From: Pictodentalium vernedei
Lineage: Eukaryota > Mollusca > Scaphopoda > Dentaliida > Dentaliidae
DNA: 64,000 nucleotides
NCBI GenBank assembly: GCA_031216915.1
Contig: CM062297.1
Span: 533,160,971-533,224,970, forward strand
Direction of reading: 5' to 3'
Below the pieces are notes generated by a model that was given only the letters and a program-made list of their open reading frames with translations, searched no databases and was not told the origin of the DNA. Below are positions 10,354 through 22,112 of the stretch, piece by piece. A program made the position numbers and the translations under genes. The first letter of the stretch is position 1. Each line of letters begins with the position of its first letter.

Positions 10354-13300
10354 GTAGAGCATCGGGAATGAAACGTGTCTCATCAGGATAACCTCGTGGA
10401 TGACCTCGGAAGTGACGTCACATGACCTAGTGGCGCCATGTTGTGTTTCCGTCGTCCAATTTGTATACTGGAGGCCGCCATCTTCGTTTCTATGGTAGCA
10501 CGTGGTTGCTATGTGACCCAAAGGCTTCATATAGGATATGGGTATGTTCGGAGGGTGTGTTCCTTTGAATAAGAGTAATTTCCCGATTCGTAGAATTACA
10601 AACAACCCGACAATCCTTGCAAATCACTAAAATCCACCCCAAACTACCGAAATTGTCTATTTAGTACGGATTTCCTTCAGAAACCTTTTTAGGACCACCA
10701 TACCATGGTGCCGACAGGCCCCCGGTTCCGAATGTGCCCCGGGAGTAAGTTCCATTGAACTAGAGTAGTTTTGTTTTTCTGGCTCGGATTCCCCCCAGAA
10801 TCCTTTTTATGACTTCTTTGTTCTATTTATTCTGACATCCCTAAACATGTTTATGTTCTATTGTACACATTACAGGTAGCACATAGGCACATGTTGGATG
10901 TGCAAATATGTGCTTATGTGAAAAGGCACATTGTGACACAATGTGCACTAGAACATAGGCACATGCTGGATGTGGGGATATGTGCTTATGTGAAAGCCAC
11001 AATGTGACACATTGTGCACTAGCACACAGGCACATACGGGTATTGGAGGATACCTATGACCGAGGTCCTATACAGCTCCTATGTGGCTCCTAGCTCCTAT
11101 ATGGCTCCTAGCTCCCACATGGCTCCTCCCTAGCTCCTATACAGGTAGTCTTACCAACGGCTTCCATCTTGTCTCCAACCATCTGTCCTATGATTTGGCT
11201 CTATTGTCATCCAATACTATATAGTCTTCTAACATCCTTGCAGTCTTGTGCCATTACTACCTTGTTCCATCGGTCTTCCGACGACCAGCTTATGTCATGT
11301 GTACACATTACAGGTAGCACATAGGCACATGCTGGATGTGCCGATGTGTGCTTATGTGAAAATGCACAGTGTGATACATTGTGCACTAGCACATAGGCAC
11401 ATACGGGTATTTGTGGATACCTATGACCGGGTTCCTATACAGCTCCTAGATGTGTCGATATGTTCTTATGTGAAAATGCACAATGTGACACATTGTGTAC
11501 TAGCACATAGGCACATGCTGGATGTGCCGATATGTGCTTATGTGAAAATGCACAATGTGACACTGTGACACATTGTCTACTAGCAGATAAGCACATACGG
11601 GTGTTTTAGGATACCTATGATCCAGCTCCTATACAGCTCCTATATGGCCCCTAGTTCATATATGGCTCCTATACAGCTCCTATACAGCTCCTATACAGCT
11701 CCTATACAACATGTAGACCACCCATCATCTCCAAAGCTCCAAACCCACTAATTTTGGCTTGTCCATAGTCACCATCATCTGTCCTATCATTAGCTTCTAC
11801 AGCAATCTTGTGCCATTTCGGCCTTGTACATACATTACTATTGGCTACCGTTATTCTGCCCCACGTCTCAGCCATTAATATTGACTTGTAACACTACTTC
11901 CTAGCTATACCTATCTCTGTCTCGACTATAATATCGATCAAGGTTGAATCTGATTGCTTCATTTTCCTTGCATAACACGTATACATATAGACAGGCTATA
12001 CAAGGATTCCTATCCGATTCCGTAAAGTTGAATTCCGTGATTTGACATCAACACTCGTGGGTATGGAATGGGGCTGATAACACCCAATTATTATTGCAAG
12101 AACCCGAACAGATAAAACATGATAACAACCAACCACTGCAAAACAACGAATGTACAAATGTGAACGAAGATCCAACACAATCAAGATCGACGTGAACAGA
12201 AAACAACAAAGAGAAAAAAGATGAACTGGTTGGTAAAAACTGAATTATGAATAGATCCAACACAACTACGTTTGAACTGTTCGAATGAAGTCGCAGTGAA
12301 CGAAGATCCAACACAACCAAGATCGAAGTGAACAGAACTAAACAAAGTGAACGAAGATCGAACTAATTAGGATGATCGATCACAACCAAGAACGAAGTCA
12401 ACAGAACATTACAAACCTTTCAACTTTATTTTTGAACTATAAGCTTAATCTTAACTGTGAAAACGTTTGACTATTTGAATAAACTCTGTGTAACTTAATA
12501 TTAACTGTAAAAACCTTTAAACTATTTGAATAAACTCTGTATAACTTAATATTAATTGTAACTGAATCCTTTGAACTATTTTGAACTGAATGAATTTTTT
12601 AACTACAACAATTGGAACTAAATTCTTCCAAAAGGGAAGGTGAATACCCTCGAGTGTTGATGTCAAATCACGGAATCCAACTTTACGGAAACGGCTAGGA
12701 ATCCCACATACGGAATTCTTTATTTTGCCTGTCTATGTGTATACGTGTTATATAGGGCAGAATAACGGTAGCCAATAGTAATGTATGTACAAGGCCGCAA
12801 TGGCACAAGACTGCTGTAGAAGCTAAAGATAGGACAGATGATGGTGACTATGGACAAGTCAGTATTAGTGGGCTTGGAGCTTTGGAGATGATGGGTGGTC
12901 TACATGTTGTATATGAGCTGTATGGGAGCTATATAGGACCTAGGAGCCATATTGGAGCTGTATAGGAGCTGGATCATAGGTATCCTCGAATACCCGTATG
13001 TGCTTATGTGCTAGTGCACAATGTGTCACATTGTGCATTTTCACATAAGCACATATCGGCACATCCAGCATGCGCCTATGTGCTAGTGCCCAATGTGTCA
13101 CATTGTGCATTTTCACATAAGCACATATCGACACATCTAGGAGCTGTATAGGAACCCGGTCATAGCTATCCTCAAATACCTGTATGTGCCTATGTGCTAG
13201 TGCACAATATGTCACATTGTGCATTTTCACATAAGCACATATCGGCACATCCAGCATGTGCCTGTGTGCTACCTGTAATGTGTACACATGACATAAACTG

Positions 13301-14247
13301 GTCGCCGGAAGACCGATGGAACAAGGTAGTAATGGCACAAGACTGCAAGGATGTTAGAAGACTGTATAGTATTGGATGACAATAGAGCCAAATCATAGGG
13401 ACAGATAGTTGGAGACAAGATGGAAGCCGTTGATAAGACCACCTGTATAGGAGCTAGGAGCCATGTAGGAGCTAGGAGCCATATAGGAGCTGTATAGGAC
13501 CCCGGTCATAGGTATCCTCAAATACCCGTATGTGCCTTTGTGCTAGTGCACAGGGTATCATATTGTGCATTTTCACATAAGCGCATACGACAAAAAAAAG
13601 ATTCTCCAGAAGGTATCCTCGATAAGTATCCTCAAATAATACAATACCAGGCCATAGGTATCCTCAAATACCTTGTGCCTTTTCACATAAGCACATGTTG
13701 GCACCTCCAACATGTGGCTATGTACTACCTGTAATACGTACAATAGAACATAAACATGTTTAGGGAAGTCAGAATAAAAAGAACAAAGAAGTCATAAAAA
13801 GGATTCTGGGGAGAATCCGAACCAGAAATTCTACTCGAGTTTAATCGAACTTACCCCCGGGGCACTCTCGGTACCGGGGCCTCTCGGTACCTTGGCATGG
13901 TGGTCCTAAAAAAGTCCTGGGGGAAATTCGTGCTAAATAAAGCCAATTTCAGTAGTTTGGGGTGGATTTTGGTGGTTTGGAGGGAGAATAAGAAGCATTT
14001 GGGTAACACAGCGACCACGTGCTGCCATAGAAACCAAGATGGCGGCCTCCAGTATACAAAATGGACGACCGAACCACGTATCACCCTAACCACATATCAC
14101 TATGGTAATGACGTCACAACATGACCGCTCACGTGGGTTACCATGACAACACAACATGGCGCCACTGAGTCACGTAACATGACGTCACTTCCGAGGTCAT
14201 CCACAGAGGTCATCCTGATCAGACACGTTTCATCCCTAATATACTAC
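10354..14247. mobile_element. long foldback element
   Basis: The left arm (10,354 to ~12,065) is repeated in inverse from 14,247 back to ~12,640. Paired landmarks are: termini 'GGGAATGAAACGTGTCT' (10,364) with 'AGACACGTTTCATCCC' (14,221); 'GGCGCCATGTTGTGTTTCC' (~10,432) with 'ACACAACATGGCGCC' (~14,148); 'GGCTACCGTTATTCTGCC' (~11,842) with its complement (~12,753); and 'TTTGACATCAACACTCG' (~12,040) with 'CGAGTGTTGATGTCAAA' (~12,650). Both arms carry the same minisatellites ('GCACATAGGCACATGCTGGA', 'AGCTCCTATACAGCTCCTAT'). Flanks show a near-duplicate 'GTAAACAGCA' / 'GTACAGCA', the expected sequence of the host satellite. No transposase frame was found. Confidence 0.85.
12160..12600. repeat. 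minisatellites in the foldback spacer
   Basis: Two local arrays occupy the unpaired centre of the foldback: 'AACGAAGATCCAACACAA' + 'CCAAGATCGAAGTGAACAG' units (12,160-12,410) and ~61-bp units containing 'TATTTGAATAAACTCTGT' and 'AACTTAATATTAACTGTAAA' (12,430-12,565). Confidence 0.75.
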
Positions 14248-14830
14248 GTACAGCATCCCTGGATGGTTCAGTTTCATTTTGATCAAATAAAGCTCCTGGG
14301 TGTGTTCCCTGTGGGGAGGGCAAATTTTAACATAGTGTTATATTGATAATATTCTCGAAATATTCTTCTCTAGAACCACCAGTCAGAATCTTTTGACATT
14401 TGGTATACAGCATCGGGGGAGGGGGGGGGGGGGGGGGGGGGGGATTTCGAGGTTTTTTCAAATAAAGTTTCTGGGTTACTATTTGGGCTCCTGACCCCTA
14501 ATTTTAACTTGTTGCCAAAGAGGAATGTTCTTTGAAATTTTCTTGAGAACCATCATTCAGAATGTTTTGATATTTGGTATATAACACCCTAGCTGGGATC
14601 AGGTTTAAGTTTGTTCGAATAAAGGCCCTGGATTAATATATAGGCTCTCTATCAGGGCCCAAATTTTAATTTAGTGTAATATGACGAATAATCTTTTTAA
14701 AAAAAATCGTTCGTCAGATCCACCACTCAGAATCTATTGATATTTGGAATACTACATCCTGGGGTGGAGAGGGAGGGGTGAGATTCAAGTTTGTTCAAGT
14801 TAAGTCCCTTGGTTGATATTTGGACTCCCA
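14248..14830 (+). repeat. ~165-bp satellite-like array, right part
   Basis: Resumes the array of 8,985-10,343 after the foldback, with 'CAGAATCTTTTGACATTTGG' near 14,387 and further units near 14,554 and 14,727. A long G run (14,415-14,443) sits where other units have a short G stretch. Confidence 0.8.
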
Positions 14831-15053
14831 AGGTTTATATAACTGGAAATCTGAGAATTATTTTTGTGGTCGAATCCCAGTACTAGAAAAAAATCATCTG
14901 GTATGGACAACAGAGTTATAAATAATTAATGACTTCATTCCTCTGTAGTATTAACTATACATTGATGCTAATTAAATCCTTGATGCTAATTAAATCCTTC
15001 TTTAAACAAGATGGGTCAGGTGAGCGCCTCAGGCCCCTTGGGGCCTCTTGTTT

Positions 15054-15640
15054 ATTTTTCCTCCCGAAAGTCAATTTATACTTAATGGTTGCTGGAACTC
15101 TCTGTCGCCTGAACGCCTGAAACGCCAACTGACTTGGAGTTAGTACATTTTCGTTACGGGATTAAACTATATTGTAGTGGTTTTACAACCAAAAGCTATT
15201 TTTTTCCCGAAAATGCACCGAGTCAATCAACTTTCGTAAAAACTCAACAGTTGTCCACAGGACACCTTAAGCAAGGGCTCGTGTGCGTTTCCAGCGTTAG
15301 CCCATAGGATGAGACACAAATGTCAGCTGCTATTTTAAGCTTTAAGGTCGCTCTCACAACCCAGTCTCCCCGGGGAAATTGAGAGTGGGAGTAACAACCA
15401 TAAGAAGCAAGTCGGGGCTGGTACATACTGGACGTGTTATGATGTTATAATTACCGACTTGCCTTCTCCTGGTGCAAATTTTATGTATGTAATTTAGCCT
15501 TGTTGTCGAACAAAGGCGATAATTAAACTGAGTCCAATGCACAAGGTAGAACGTAAAACCAGCGCATCAGCTTTATAATCAATAATTTTATGTTTCACTT
15601 TGCTCCTCGAGGGAACCCCTGGACTGAAGCAGTGCTTATT
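15054..15640. other. no gene recognised
   Basis: Non-coding on both strands as far as I can tell. Frames are short and motif-free. Confidence 0.4.
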
Positions 15641-15838
15641 TACTGCGATAAACAAGCTCTGACTTACTGGTAAAATAGGACCCGTAACCAATGCCTGGGG
15701 TGAAAGTCTTCTAAAATGGGCAACATGGGTATAAACGATTGGCTGGACCTGACTTTATATCCATGTTGCCGTCACGACTAGCCATTGTGCAGAAATATGA
15801 GACATTAAACGCCAATAAATAAATAAATATATATATAA
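15641..15838 (+). mobile_element. short SINE-like repeat, family 2
   Basis: Contains 'TTACTGGTAAAATAGGACCC', 'AGTCTTCTAAAATGGGCAAC', 'GGTATAAACGATTGG' and the tail 'CGCCAATAAATAAATAAATA', matching the copies at 4.98 and 6.60 kb. Confidence 0.8.
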
Positions 15839-16282
15839 ATAGATTAATGTTTCACTTGGCACACTGGTCTTAGTGTAATAAATACTTCATTTGGTTTACA
15901 GCAAGGCTCAAATTAGACATCAGACTGTGTCAAATATCCACTTCGAGCTGGCCTGATAGAGATTAAGGTAATCCGAAAAGGTGTTACCATAACTTTTTCA
16001 GGCAATCCTTTCAAGTACTTTTACGAGAATAACAAAGTGATACTGAAATGCTTACCAGCGTTTGTACAAAGGCTGAAATTAGCCATAACAGCAATGCAAT
16101 TTACTCCATGAATTTTCTTCCTAGAACTGATATTATGCTGTGGTGTAATACATTGCTAGAAAAGGGCCCAAAGAGCCCTTTCCAACAGCGTGTTACATCA
16201 CACCATTTTCTTGCAAATGCAACGAACATTTTGTTTTATGATCGATATTCCAGAAGAGTTTCCAACGGCTGTTGAGAGGTCT
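15839..16282. other. no gene recognised
   Basis: Ordinary AT-rich sequence without repeat landmarks or convincing frames. Confidence 0.35.
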
Positions 16283-16630
16283 TTTTATTGGGTTTTAACA
16301 ACACTGTTGACAGCCAGGATCACGTCGTGTCGAACAGTTTTACGGGTGGAGGAAGTCGGAGTACCCGGAGAGAACTACCGAGCAGAGGTGATCAACTGTC
16401 AGACTCCCCAACGTATTAACTCCACCCAAGCAGGTTTAGCATAAGATGAAGACGTGTGCACCATTGGCATGAATTACGCCTTAGTACACAGTGTTGCCGT
16501 GCCCCCACGCGGGCAATCGGGATGAAGTGCCTTGCCCAAGTACACAACGCAGTTACTCCTTGCGGGGATCGAACCGTGGACCTTTGGATTTGAAGTCCAA
16601 TGCCGACACCACTGAGCCACCGAGCTCCCT
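16283..16630 (-). mobile_element. SINE, tRNA-like head
   Basis: On the minus strand the head has 'GTGGCTCAGTGG' (A box), 'GGTTCGATCCC' (B box) and a 5-bp stem around the loop CTTCAAA between 'TTGGA' and 'TCCAA', which resembles an anticodon arm. The shared body follows ('TACTTGGGCAAGGCACTTCA', 'GGTAGTTCTCTCCGGGTACT') and then 'AACCCAATAAAA'. It is tRNA-derived but embedded in a full SINE body, so it is not a tRNA gene. Confidence 0.88.
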
Positions 16631-16671
16631 TCAGAGTTCTTGTGGGGTTAACGAACGTAAAGTGTGTTACA

Positions 16672-16891
16672 TTAACCCCCAGCCCACTGCACAATGAGGT
16701 CGGAATATCAAAATCTCGAGCCGCAGATTTTCCCCATAATCCAACTAAATATTTAACCGATTCAGTCTTCTTTGACAGAGCGTGTCGATCTGTGTCAAAC
16801 AAGATTGAATTTGTTAAGTTTCCAGTTGCATTATGGGAATAAATATACACAGAAAATTTCAGTACTTTGACATCAGTGTGCAGAGGGTTAA
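16672..16891. mobile_element. TTAA-bounded MITE, family C
   Basis: Starts TTAACCC ('TTAACCCCCAGCCCACTG') and ends 'CATCAGTGTGCAGAGGGTTAA'-like. The core holds inverted 'TCTTCTTTGACAGAG' and 'TGTCAAACAAGATTGA'. It matches copies at 53.9 and 59.2 kb. TTAA at both ends and CCC-type termini fit piggyBac-like non-autonomous elements. Confidence 0.75.
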
Positions 16892-17284
16892 TTTATCTTA
16901 GGCGGGCGAGGGTGAACGAAATGGTCACTGTGTACCGGTCTGTCCGTGAAGAACAACTGTTAAATATGTGAGTCTGCCATGTCACTCATATCTCTTCCAG
17001 TTTGAATTGGCATTTTGGCCACGGTGGAAATGGTTTATTTTTTAGAAATTATTCGATCAGATCTGCTTGAAAACTCAAAAAGCATCACTTCTGTCTTTAT
17101 AATGGAAAGTGGATGTCCACTTACTTCAAGGGCAGAGCTTTGATTTCCACTCACAACTCCCTTCCGAAGTGAAGTTGTGGGCATTTGGCGTGAATCGAAA
17201 TAGTAACCGCAATCATATCATTCAAATTTATACATTGCGCATATTCTGGTTATAAGAGCAATGGGTACCTTGTCTTTTTTTCTC
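16892..17284. other. no gene recognised
   Basis: No frame or repeat landmark that I can support. Confidence 0.35.
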
Positions 17285-18567
17285 GATTAGACATGGGGGG
17301 TGGGGGGGTGGGGGGGGGGGGGGGAGGTCAGGCAAAAAATAACGGATACAAGGTGGAAATTTTTCCATTTTCAATTTTTGGGACCCACCACCCACGCGGA
17401 TGCAAATTTTTGCCAGTCATGTCTTGGAACACCCATCCCTCTCGCACAGTTTTTCCTCAAAGAGAATTGGGGACCCACCCCCAATTTATAAAATCTGTTT
17501 AACGAAGTATTCAAATTACCTACATCAAAAAAAATAAATAAATAAATACTTTTCCCAAACGTGAAAAGTGCCGCAAACCAACTTGTCCGATATCCCAGCC
17601 CTGCTGTTGGGCATCCAAGGCATCTCTAAAACAATTTCTCTGCATATGAACCCACAACGGAAATGCAGCATCAGACCCCCAGGTAACCACTGGAACCCGC
17701 CTCCACCAACTGAATTGCAGATATACACCCATTTCTGTTCCAAGCAACACAACCCTTACCCCGATGTACAACTGGTCTGTGCTGTTCAGACACCAGTCGA
17801 ATTCCACCACCAAGAAGTCCTGCACAAAATATATTGTTCCCACCTGGATATTTTCAACTGTCCACAAGAAATAGTTGTTTTTCATTTCATTACTTTTCGG
17901 TTAAATGTTTAGTTTGTACAGCTGGTCTGGGAGAGACCAAATACTGAAGTTCTTTTCCCCATGCCAGGGTGGCTTGTCTGAGATGAATTGCCTGTTATTT
18001 ATTTTTTTTATGTTAGTGTTACTAGAATCATATTTACCTTGAAATTATACACGTTTTCCACAATCAAGATTTTTATTCTATCAATCTTTCCAATTATTCC
18101 ATACATGGAAGCACACTAGACCAATGGCATGAGGCACCCTGAGGCTTACAGAAGAATCAAATAATAGGAGGTGCAAAGCTAATAAGAGGCAGACTGCTTT
18201 AGTAGAAATATAAAGGAGTGAAAATCATGACCAAATAGCTGGGAATCACTTTTTTGTTTTGCAAATTTTTGCCAGACCCAGAACAGGACCTACCCCCCTA
18301 ATGAAGTATAAAACATGGGGAAAAAATTCAAACATGGAGCCCCCAACACATGATCAATGCTCTATTCTGTTCTAAGTTATGAATCTTAGCACTTGAATTC
18401 ACTTTGGTTGTAATTACTTGTCTGTAAAATGATATTTGGCAAAAAATTGAATGACACCGGCAAAAGCTGCACTTTGGGGCTCGGACCCCACCCATCCACC
18501 CACCCGGACCTTGTATCCTGACATTTTTTGCGACCCCCCCCCCCCCCCCTCCCCCCGGGTTAGACAC
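17285..18567. mobile_element. element with G-rich inverted ends
   Basis: The left end 'TTAGACATGGGGGG' followed by a long G tract and 'GCAAAAAATAACGGATACAA' is mirrored at the right (reverse complement 'GTCTAACCCGGGGGG', G tract, 'CGCAAAAAATGTCAGGATAC'). This is ~1.28 kb with G-runs pointing inwards at both ends. No transposase motif was seen. The borders are good to about 10 bp. Confidence 0.6.
17520..17912. other. double-strand open stretch, unassigned
   Basis: Both strands stay open for over 110 codons here (17,568-17,912 plus, 17,520-17,885 minus), which is unusual in this AT-rich window. The minus frame has several Trp residues and ends in a hydrophobic run. I recognise no domain. It could be a remnant exon of the element that contains it, or chance. 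Confidence 0.25.
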
Positions 18568-18802
18568 AGAAAAACGTCTGCGGAGGACAAAAGCTGAACA
18601 ACTACGTCGGTTGCTCGTCACACATTCGTTTGTCGGGCGTTCTTGGAACACAAATCCGGCCTAGGCAATGTACTAGAAATTTCAGGAATGCACTAGTAGC
18701 AGGCACCATATATTGGGTAACCATTGTTATTTACACATGGTACCATTTGCTTTCCAAACGTAGCACCATTTAATGGTTTCACTGGTGTGTATCAGTCCCA
18801 AT

Positions 18803-19516
18803 AGTTGAGATGTGCGGTATTGGAATTTTGAGTTCGGTATCGGTTTCGGTATTTTAGGGGGGGGGGGGGTATACATCGGTATCGGTTCGGTATATAGTAT
18901 CTGACTTGAGATATTTGCTAATAGTACCAAAGAGGAATTCACATCATGAAAAACAGAATAAGTTGGTGCGGTATCATTCTACCACAACGCTATAAATGGC
19001 ACTTCCAGGGAGCTCAACAGTGGTATTCTTTTACAACCACAAACCATATGTATAGTAATTTTGTGACTTGTTCTAGATGCATCTTCATGTGTAAAAACCT
19101 ATTTCAAGTTTTTGCGATCTCAGAGCACGTGCCACCTTTATGAGGTCCTGTTTACAATAGACAAATTACCTGGGCAGTGATTTCTAGTAAGGTCTTGGCT
19201 GCCTCAACAGATAACAAGACTGGACTAGAAATCACTGCTGAGCAGTTGGATATGTACAGGTTGTAGTCTAGTGGGAATTCGAATCAGTTGCCCAGTTCAT
19301 TGACGGTTAATAAAACTGTCAGAAAATCAGTCACTTCTTTCATGAAAATGAACCTTTCAACTGTTATCAAGCCTCAAAAGGAACTTATAAATGGCGAATG
19401 TAGGAAAATTTAAAAATTCAGACGATTTCGGTATTCAACGATTGGTTCAGTTCGGTTTTTCGGTATCCCCATGATATCGGTATTGGTTCGGTTTTTCGGT
19501 ATATTGCCCATCTCTA
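18803..19516. mobile_element. hAT-like element, GGTAT-rich ends
   Basis: Left end 'TTGAGATGTGCGGTATTGG' and right end (reverse complement) 'TAGAGATGGGCAATATACCG' are imperfect inverted repeats followed by clusters of 'TCGGTATCGG' / 'GGTTCGGTTTTTCGGTAT'. Ends of the form 'TAGAGATGGGCAATA' are common in hAT elements. A hairpin built from 'AGTGATTTCTAGT' and its complement is inside (19,170-19,235). Confidence 0.5.
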
Positions 19517-20264
19517 CCTCGTAGGTAGGCCTTGGGCCTACGGGGATTAATGCACCACAGTTAAGGCATTTGAAAGCTTATAACACATTTGAAAAATCAA
19601 AAATAGTTCAAAAAGTCTGCAACCCCCATTTTTCTCCTACCTTCTGCCTGTTGCGATACACGTATGTCGGGTGAGATACCCTGGTAAGACAGATCGATCT
19701 TGCCCAGCCACGTGATCATTCTCATTTGAATATTTATTGATCGCCAGACAATTTCAGAATTGTCTGCATATTGTTTATTGCATAGTGATGGCGTCCCGCT
19801 TCGTGTCCACAAATACAGCTACCCATCTCCCATTCCCCCCCCCCCCCACACCCCTCGAGGATCAATCTTTTCCCGCCATACGACACATGACGTCAGCGAA
19901 ATACATAACTTAGGAAGTGACGCCATCGGAATGTCATCTGTTTCGACTTGCTTCAATATCTTTACCCAACGCAGTCGTGGTTTAACGCTGGTTTTCGTAA
20001 TAGACCTATATACTTTTAGTATCAATTGATAGATACTGAACTTTTCAATGCTATTTCCGAATATGCATTTCTTTTTTCTCTACAATTAATCGGCAGAGCA
20101 GTGCATTTTCATCTCACGGGGAATATTTTGTTTTCGACGATGGCATGCGGGGTATGACGGGAGAAAAAATTATCGAGAGTGTACGGTAGGGTGGGGTTGG
20201 GTTGGGTCAGTTTCGTTAAGCTTGAGTCTGGGTCAAATGTCTTTCCCATTCTACCCCACATTGA
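19517..20264. other. no gene recognised
   Basis: Short frames only. The C-run at 19,838-19,849 is a simple repeat. Confidence 0.35.
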
Positions 20265-20692
20265 TTAACTGTAGAGTTCTGGAAGCCCATATTTGGGCTT
20301 TATTCTCAAGTGCGGGTACTGCAACTTAATGGCTTCAAATTCAATGGCTGTGCTTCATATTATCTTTGAAGTGATATTATTTAGTCGGTTAGGACTTGCC
20401 TTCATAGCTCTGACAGCTGCTCGTCGTTGCTCGGTGGTTCTCTCCGGCTTCCTCCACCCGTAAAACTGTCACCGACATGATGACCCTGCCTGTTAATGTG
20501 TCGTTAAACCGTAATAAATAAAATAAATAAATAAATAAATAATAATAAATAAATAAATAAATAAATAAAACTTGCCTCCATACAGTTTATAAGAAAGTGC
20601 CTACCTGTAGCCACTCTCCTATAAATTGTAACAAGGAAAGACATACAAACAAATTTTGTTAGCCAAAAATAATTTAGCACTCTACCAATTAA
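20265..20692. mobile_element. TTAA-bounded MITE, family D, split by SINE
   Basis: Left 'TTAACTGTAGAGTTCTGGAA' and right 'TTTAGCACTCTACCAATTAA' are inverted ends. They match the copy at 61,898-62,147, including the interior 'TTTGGGCTTTATTCTCAAG' and 'AAAAATAATTTAGCACTC'. A SINE insertion accounts for the extra length. Confidence 0.8.
20407..20569 (+). mobile_element. 5'-truncated SINE with target duplication
   Basis: Holds only the 3' part of the SINE body ('CTGCTCGTCGTTGCTCGGTG', 'CCACCCGTAAAACTGTCACC') and a long (TAAA)n tail. It is flanked by 13-bp duplications 'ACTTGCCTTCATA' (20,394-20,406) and 'ACTTGCCTCCATA' (20,570-20,582), as expected of LINE-driven insertion. Confidence 0.9.
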
Positions 20693-21430
20693 GCACTTGA
20701 GGATAGTAATTATATTTTTTTTATTTTAAATGGCTTTAACATTAGACGAAATACTTGGGTGGGGAGGGGAAACATGTGCTCCCGGTGTCCCCCTCTGGAT
20801 ACCTCCCTGGCTGGATTACCAACACAGAAGAATTTGCAAATTATATAACTAATCATTCGTGAATGATGCTGAAAACATGAGATCCAGATCAAGGATTTGT
20901 GTCAATAAGTTTTCTCATTATGCCATTGTGATTATTTCAATGACGATTGTGAGTTTACAAACATTTTTCTCTTCATTTTTCTTTGCCATCGATGCCTCGC
21001 TTTGATTCTGAAATGATACAACAACATCACTTGTCGGTGTATCAACAATTGATTATAACACAGCCGCAGAAATCCAAATATTTGTTCAAATTATGAAAGA
21101 GAGTGCAGAAAATGAGCCTGTGATCAGTCATTAATTGGAAATTCTCTTGCGAAATCCATTTATTGATTAAAACAATTCCCAAATCTCAAGCATTCTACAA
21201 CCTTATGCTTGCTGGGAATGGTTCATTTTCTTAAATACTGTCTTCAGCTGAAGAAGTTCAGATGAACTTAAATTATGGGTTTGGATAGGCTGCAGGCTAT
21301 TAGGGTGCCCCTTGGTACTGTTTTATGAGGGAGTGTGTACGAGTTCTGAAGGCCCTTCATCACACAACTGCGGCGATGAGTGAGTGCTATCGCTCTCAAA
21401 GTTTTCATTAACTCTTGATAAAAAAGAAGT
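20693..21430. other. no gene recognised
   Basis: No supportable coding or repeat structure. Confidence 0.35.
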
Positions 21431-21740
21431 TTTACAGTCTGGCAGCATGACAGTGCATGATGATACTGTATATGTGTTTACGGTACCCTTTACTCAACTG
21501 TGACAACAGTTTTGCAGTCTGGCGACATATACATCCAACGACGATACTGCACATTCGTTTGTGGTACTCTTTACTCAGCATTAACAGTTTTGTGGCCTGG
21601 CGGCATATGCAGCGCATGAAGGTACTGCACATTCCTTTACTCAGCAGTGATACAGAGAGTGTAAGTTTAACAGTCTGACAGCATAACAGCGTACATCGCA
21701 TGATGGTATTACATACGTGTTTACTCAACAGTGCCAACAG
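21431..21740. repeat. ~80-bp imperfect tandem repeat
   Basis: Four diverged units contain 'GTTTTGCAGTCTGGC', 'GATACTGCACATTCG' and 'TTTACTCAGCA'. Units begin near 21,431, 21,508, 21,587 and 21,668. The 101-codon minus frame here merely reads the repeat. Confidence 0.75.
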
Positions 21741-21924
21741 CAGGCTTTAGAATGGCCTAATTTGGGGACATCGCAGACTTGCAAAGTTAGTTGCCGTTCC
21801 AGTTCTATTGCAGAAATGTTTGTAATATTGGCTGCTTGGAATACAACTGCTGGCTTCTCATGGCTTTGGGTCTCAGAATATCTATAAACTCTTCGGGTCA
21901 GACTCCAAAATTGATCATTTTTTA

Positions 21925-22112
21925 CTGCAACAGAACAGGTACCCCAACATGCAGTCTCCGGGTAAACTTGAATTTACATCATAAGTGGGTAGTTGTTTCT
22001 AGGCATTTCTTGGCAGCATATATAGGCAGCCATCAGTTGCCTAGGGGCAGTTGTAAGCGGCAGGATGTAGACTGTCAATGCATGACAAAAATGTAGTTAA
22101 ATCCCTTCTTAC
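21925..22112. mobile_element. MITE family E, degenerate copy
   Basis: Shares 'GCAACAGAACAGGTACC', 'GGGTAGTTGTTTCTAGGCA' and the inverted 'CTTGGCAGC' / 'GGCAGCC' centre with the clearer copy at 60,801-61,045. The ends are eroded. Confidence 0.55.

Larger units (their letters stand above)
8285..15053 (+). repeat. long degenerate tandem-repeat element (mollusc-like)
   Basis: Begins 'GCCCACCTGACTGAAAC' and ends 'GGTGAGCGCCTCAGGCC' + 'GGGGCCTCTTGTTT'. Those boundary phrases, the 'CTTCTCCTCCAAAACCGCTTGACCG'-like head (8,410-8,435) and the internal 'TTCTCCAGAACCAC' / 'CAGATTCAAGTTTGTTCAAA' phrases resemble a repeat type I remember from bivalve genomes. The interior is split by the 10,354-14,247 foldback. 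No protein is encoded. Confidence 0.65.

Noticed and set aside
16561-16630. possible tRNA gene with a TCA-like anticodon loop
   Set aside because: The A and B boxes and the arm belong to the head of a full SINE, the acceptor stem does not close, and other copies have the same structure.
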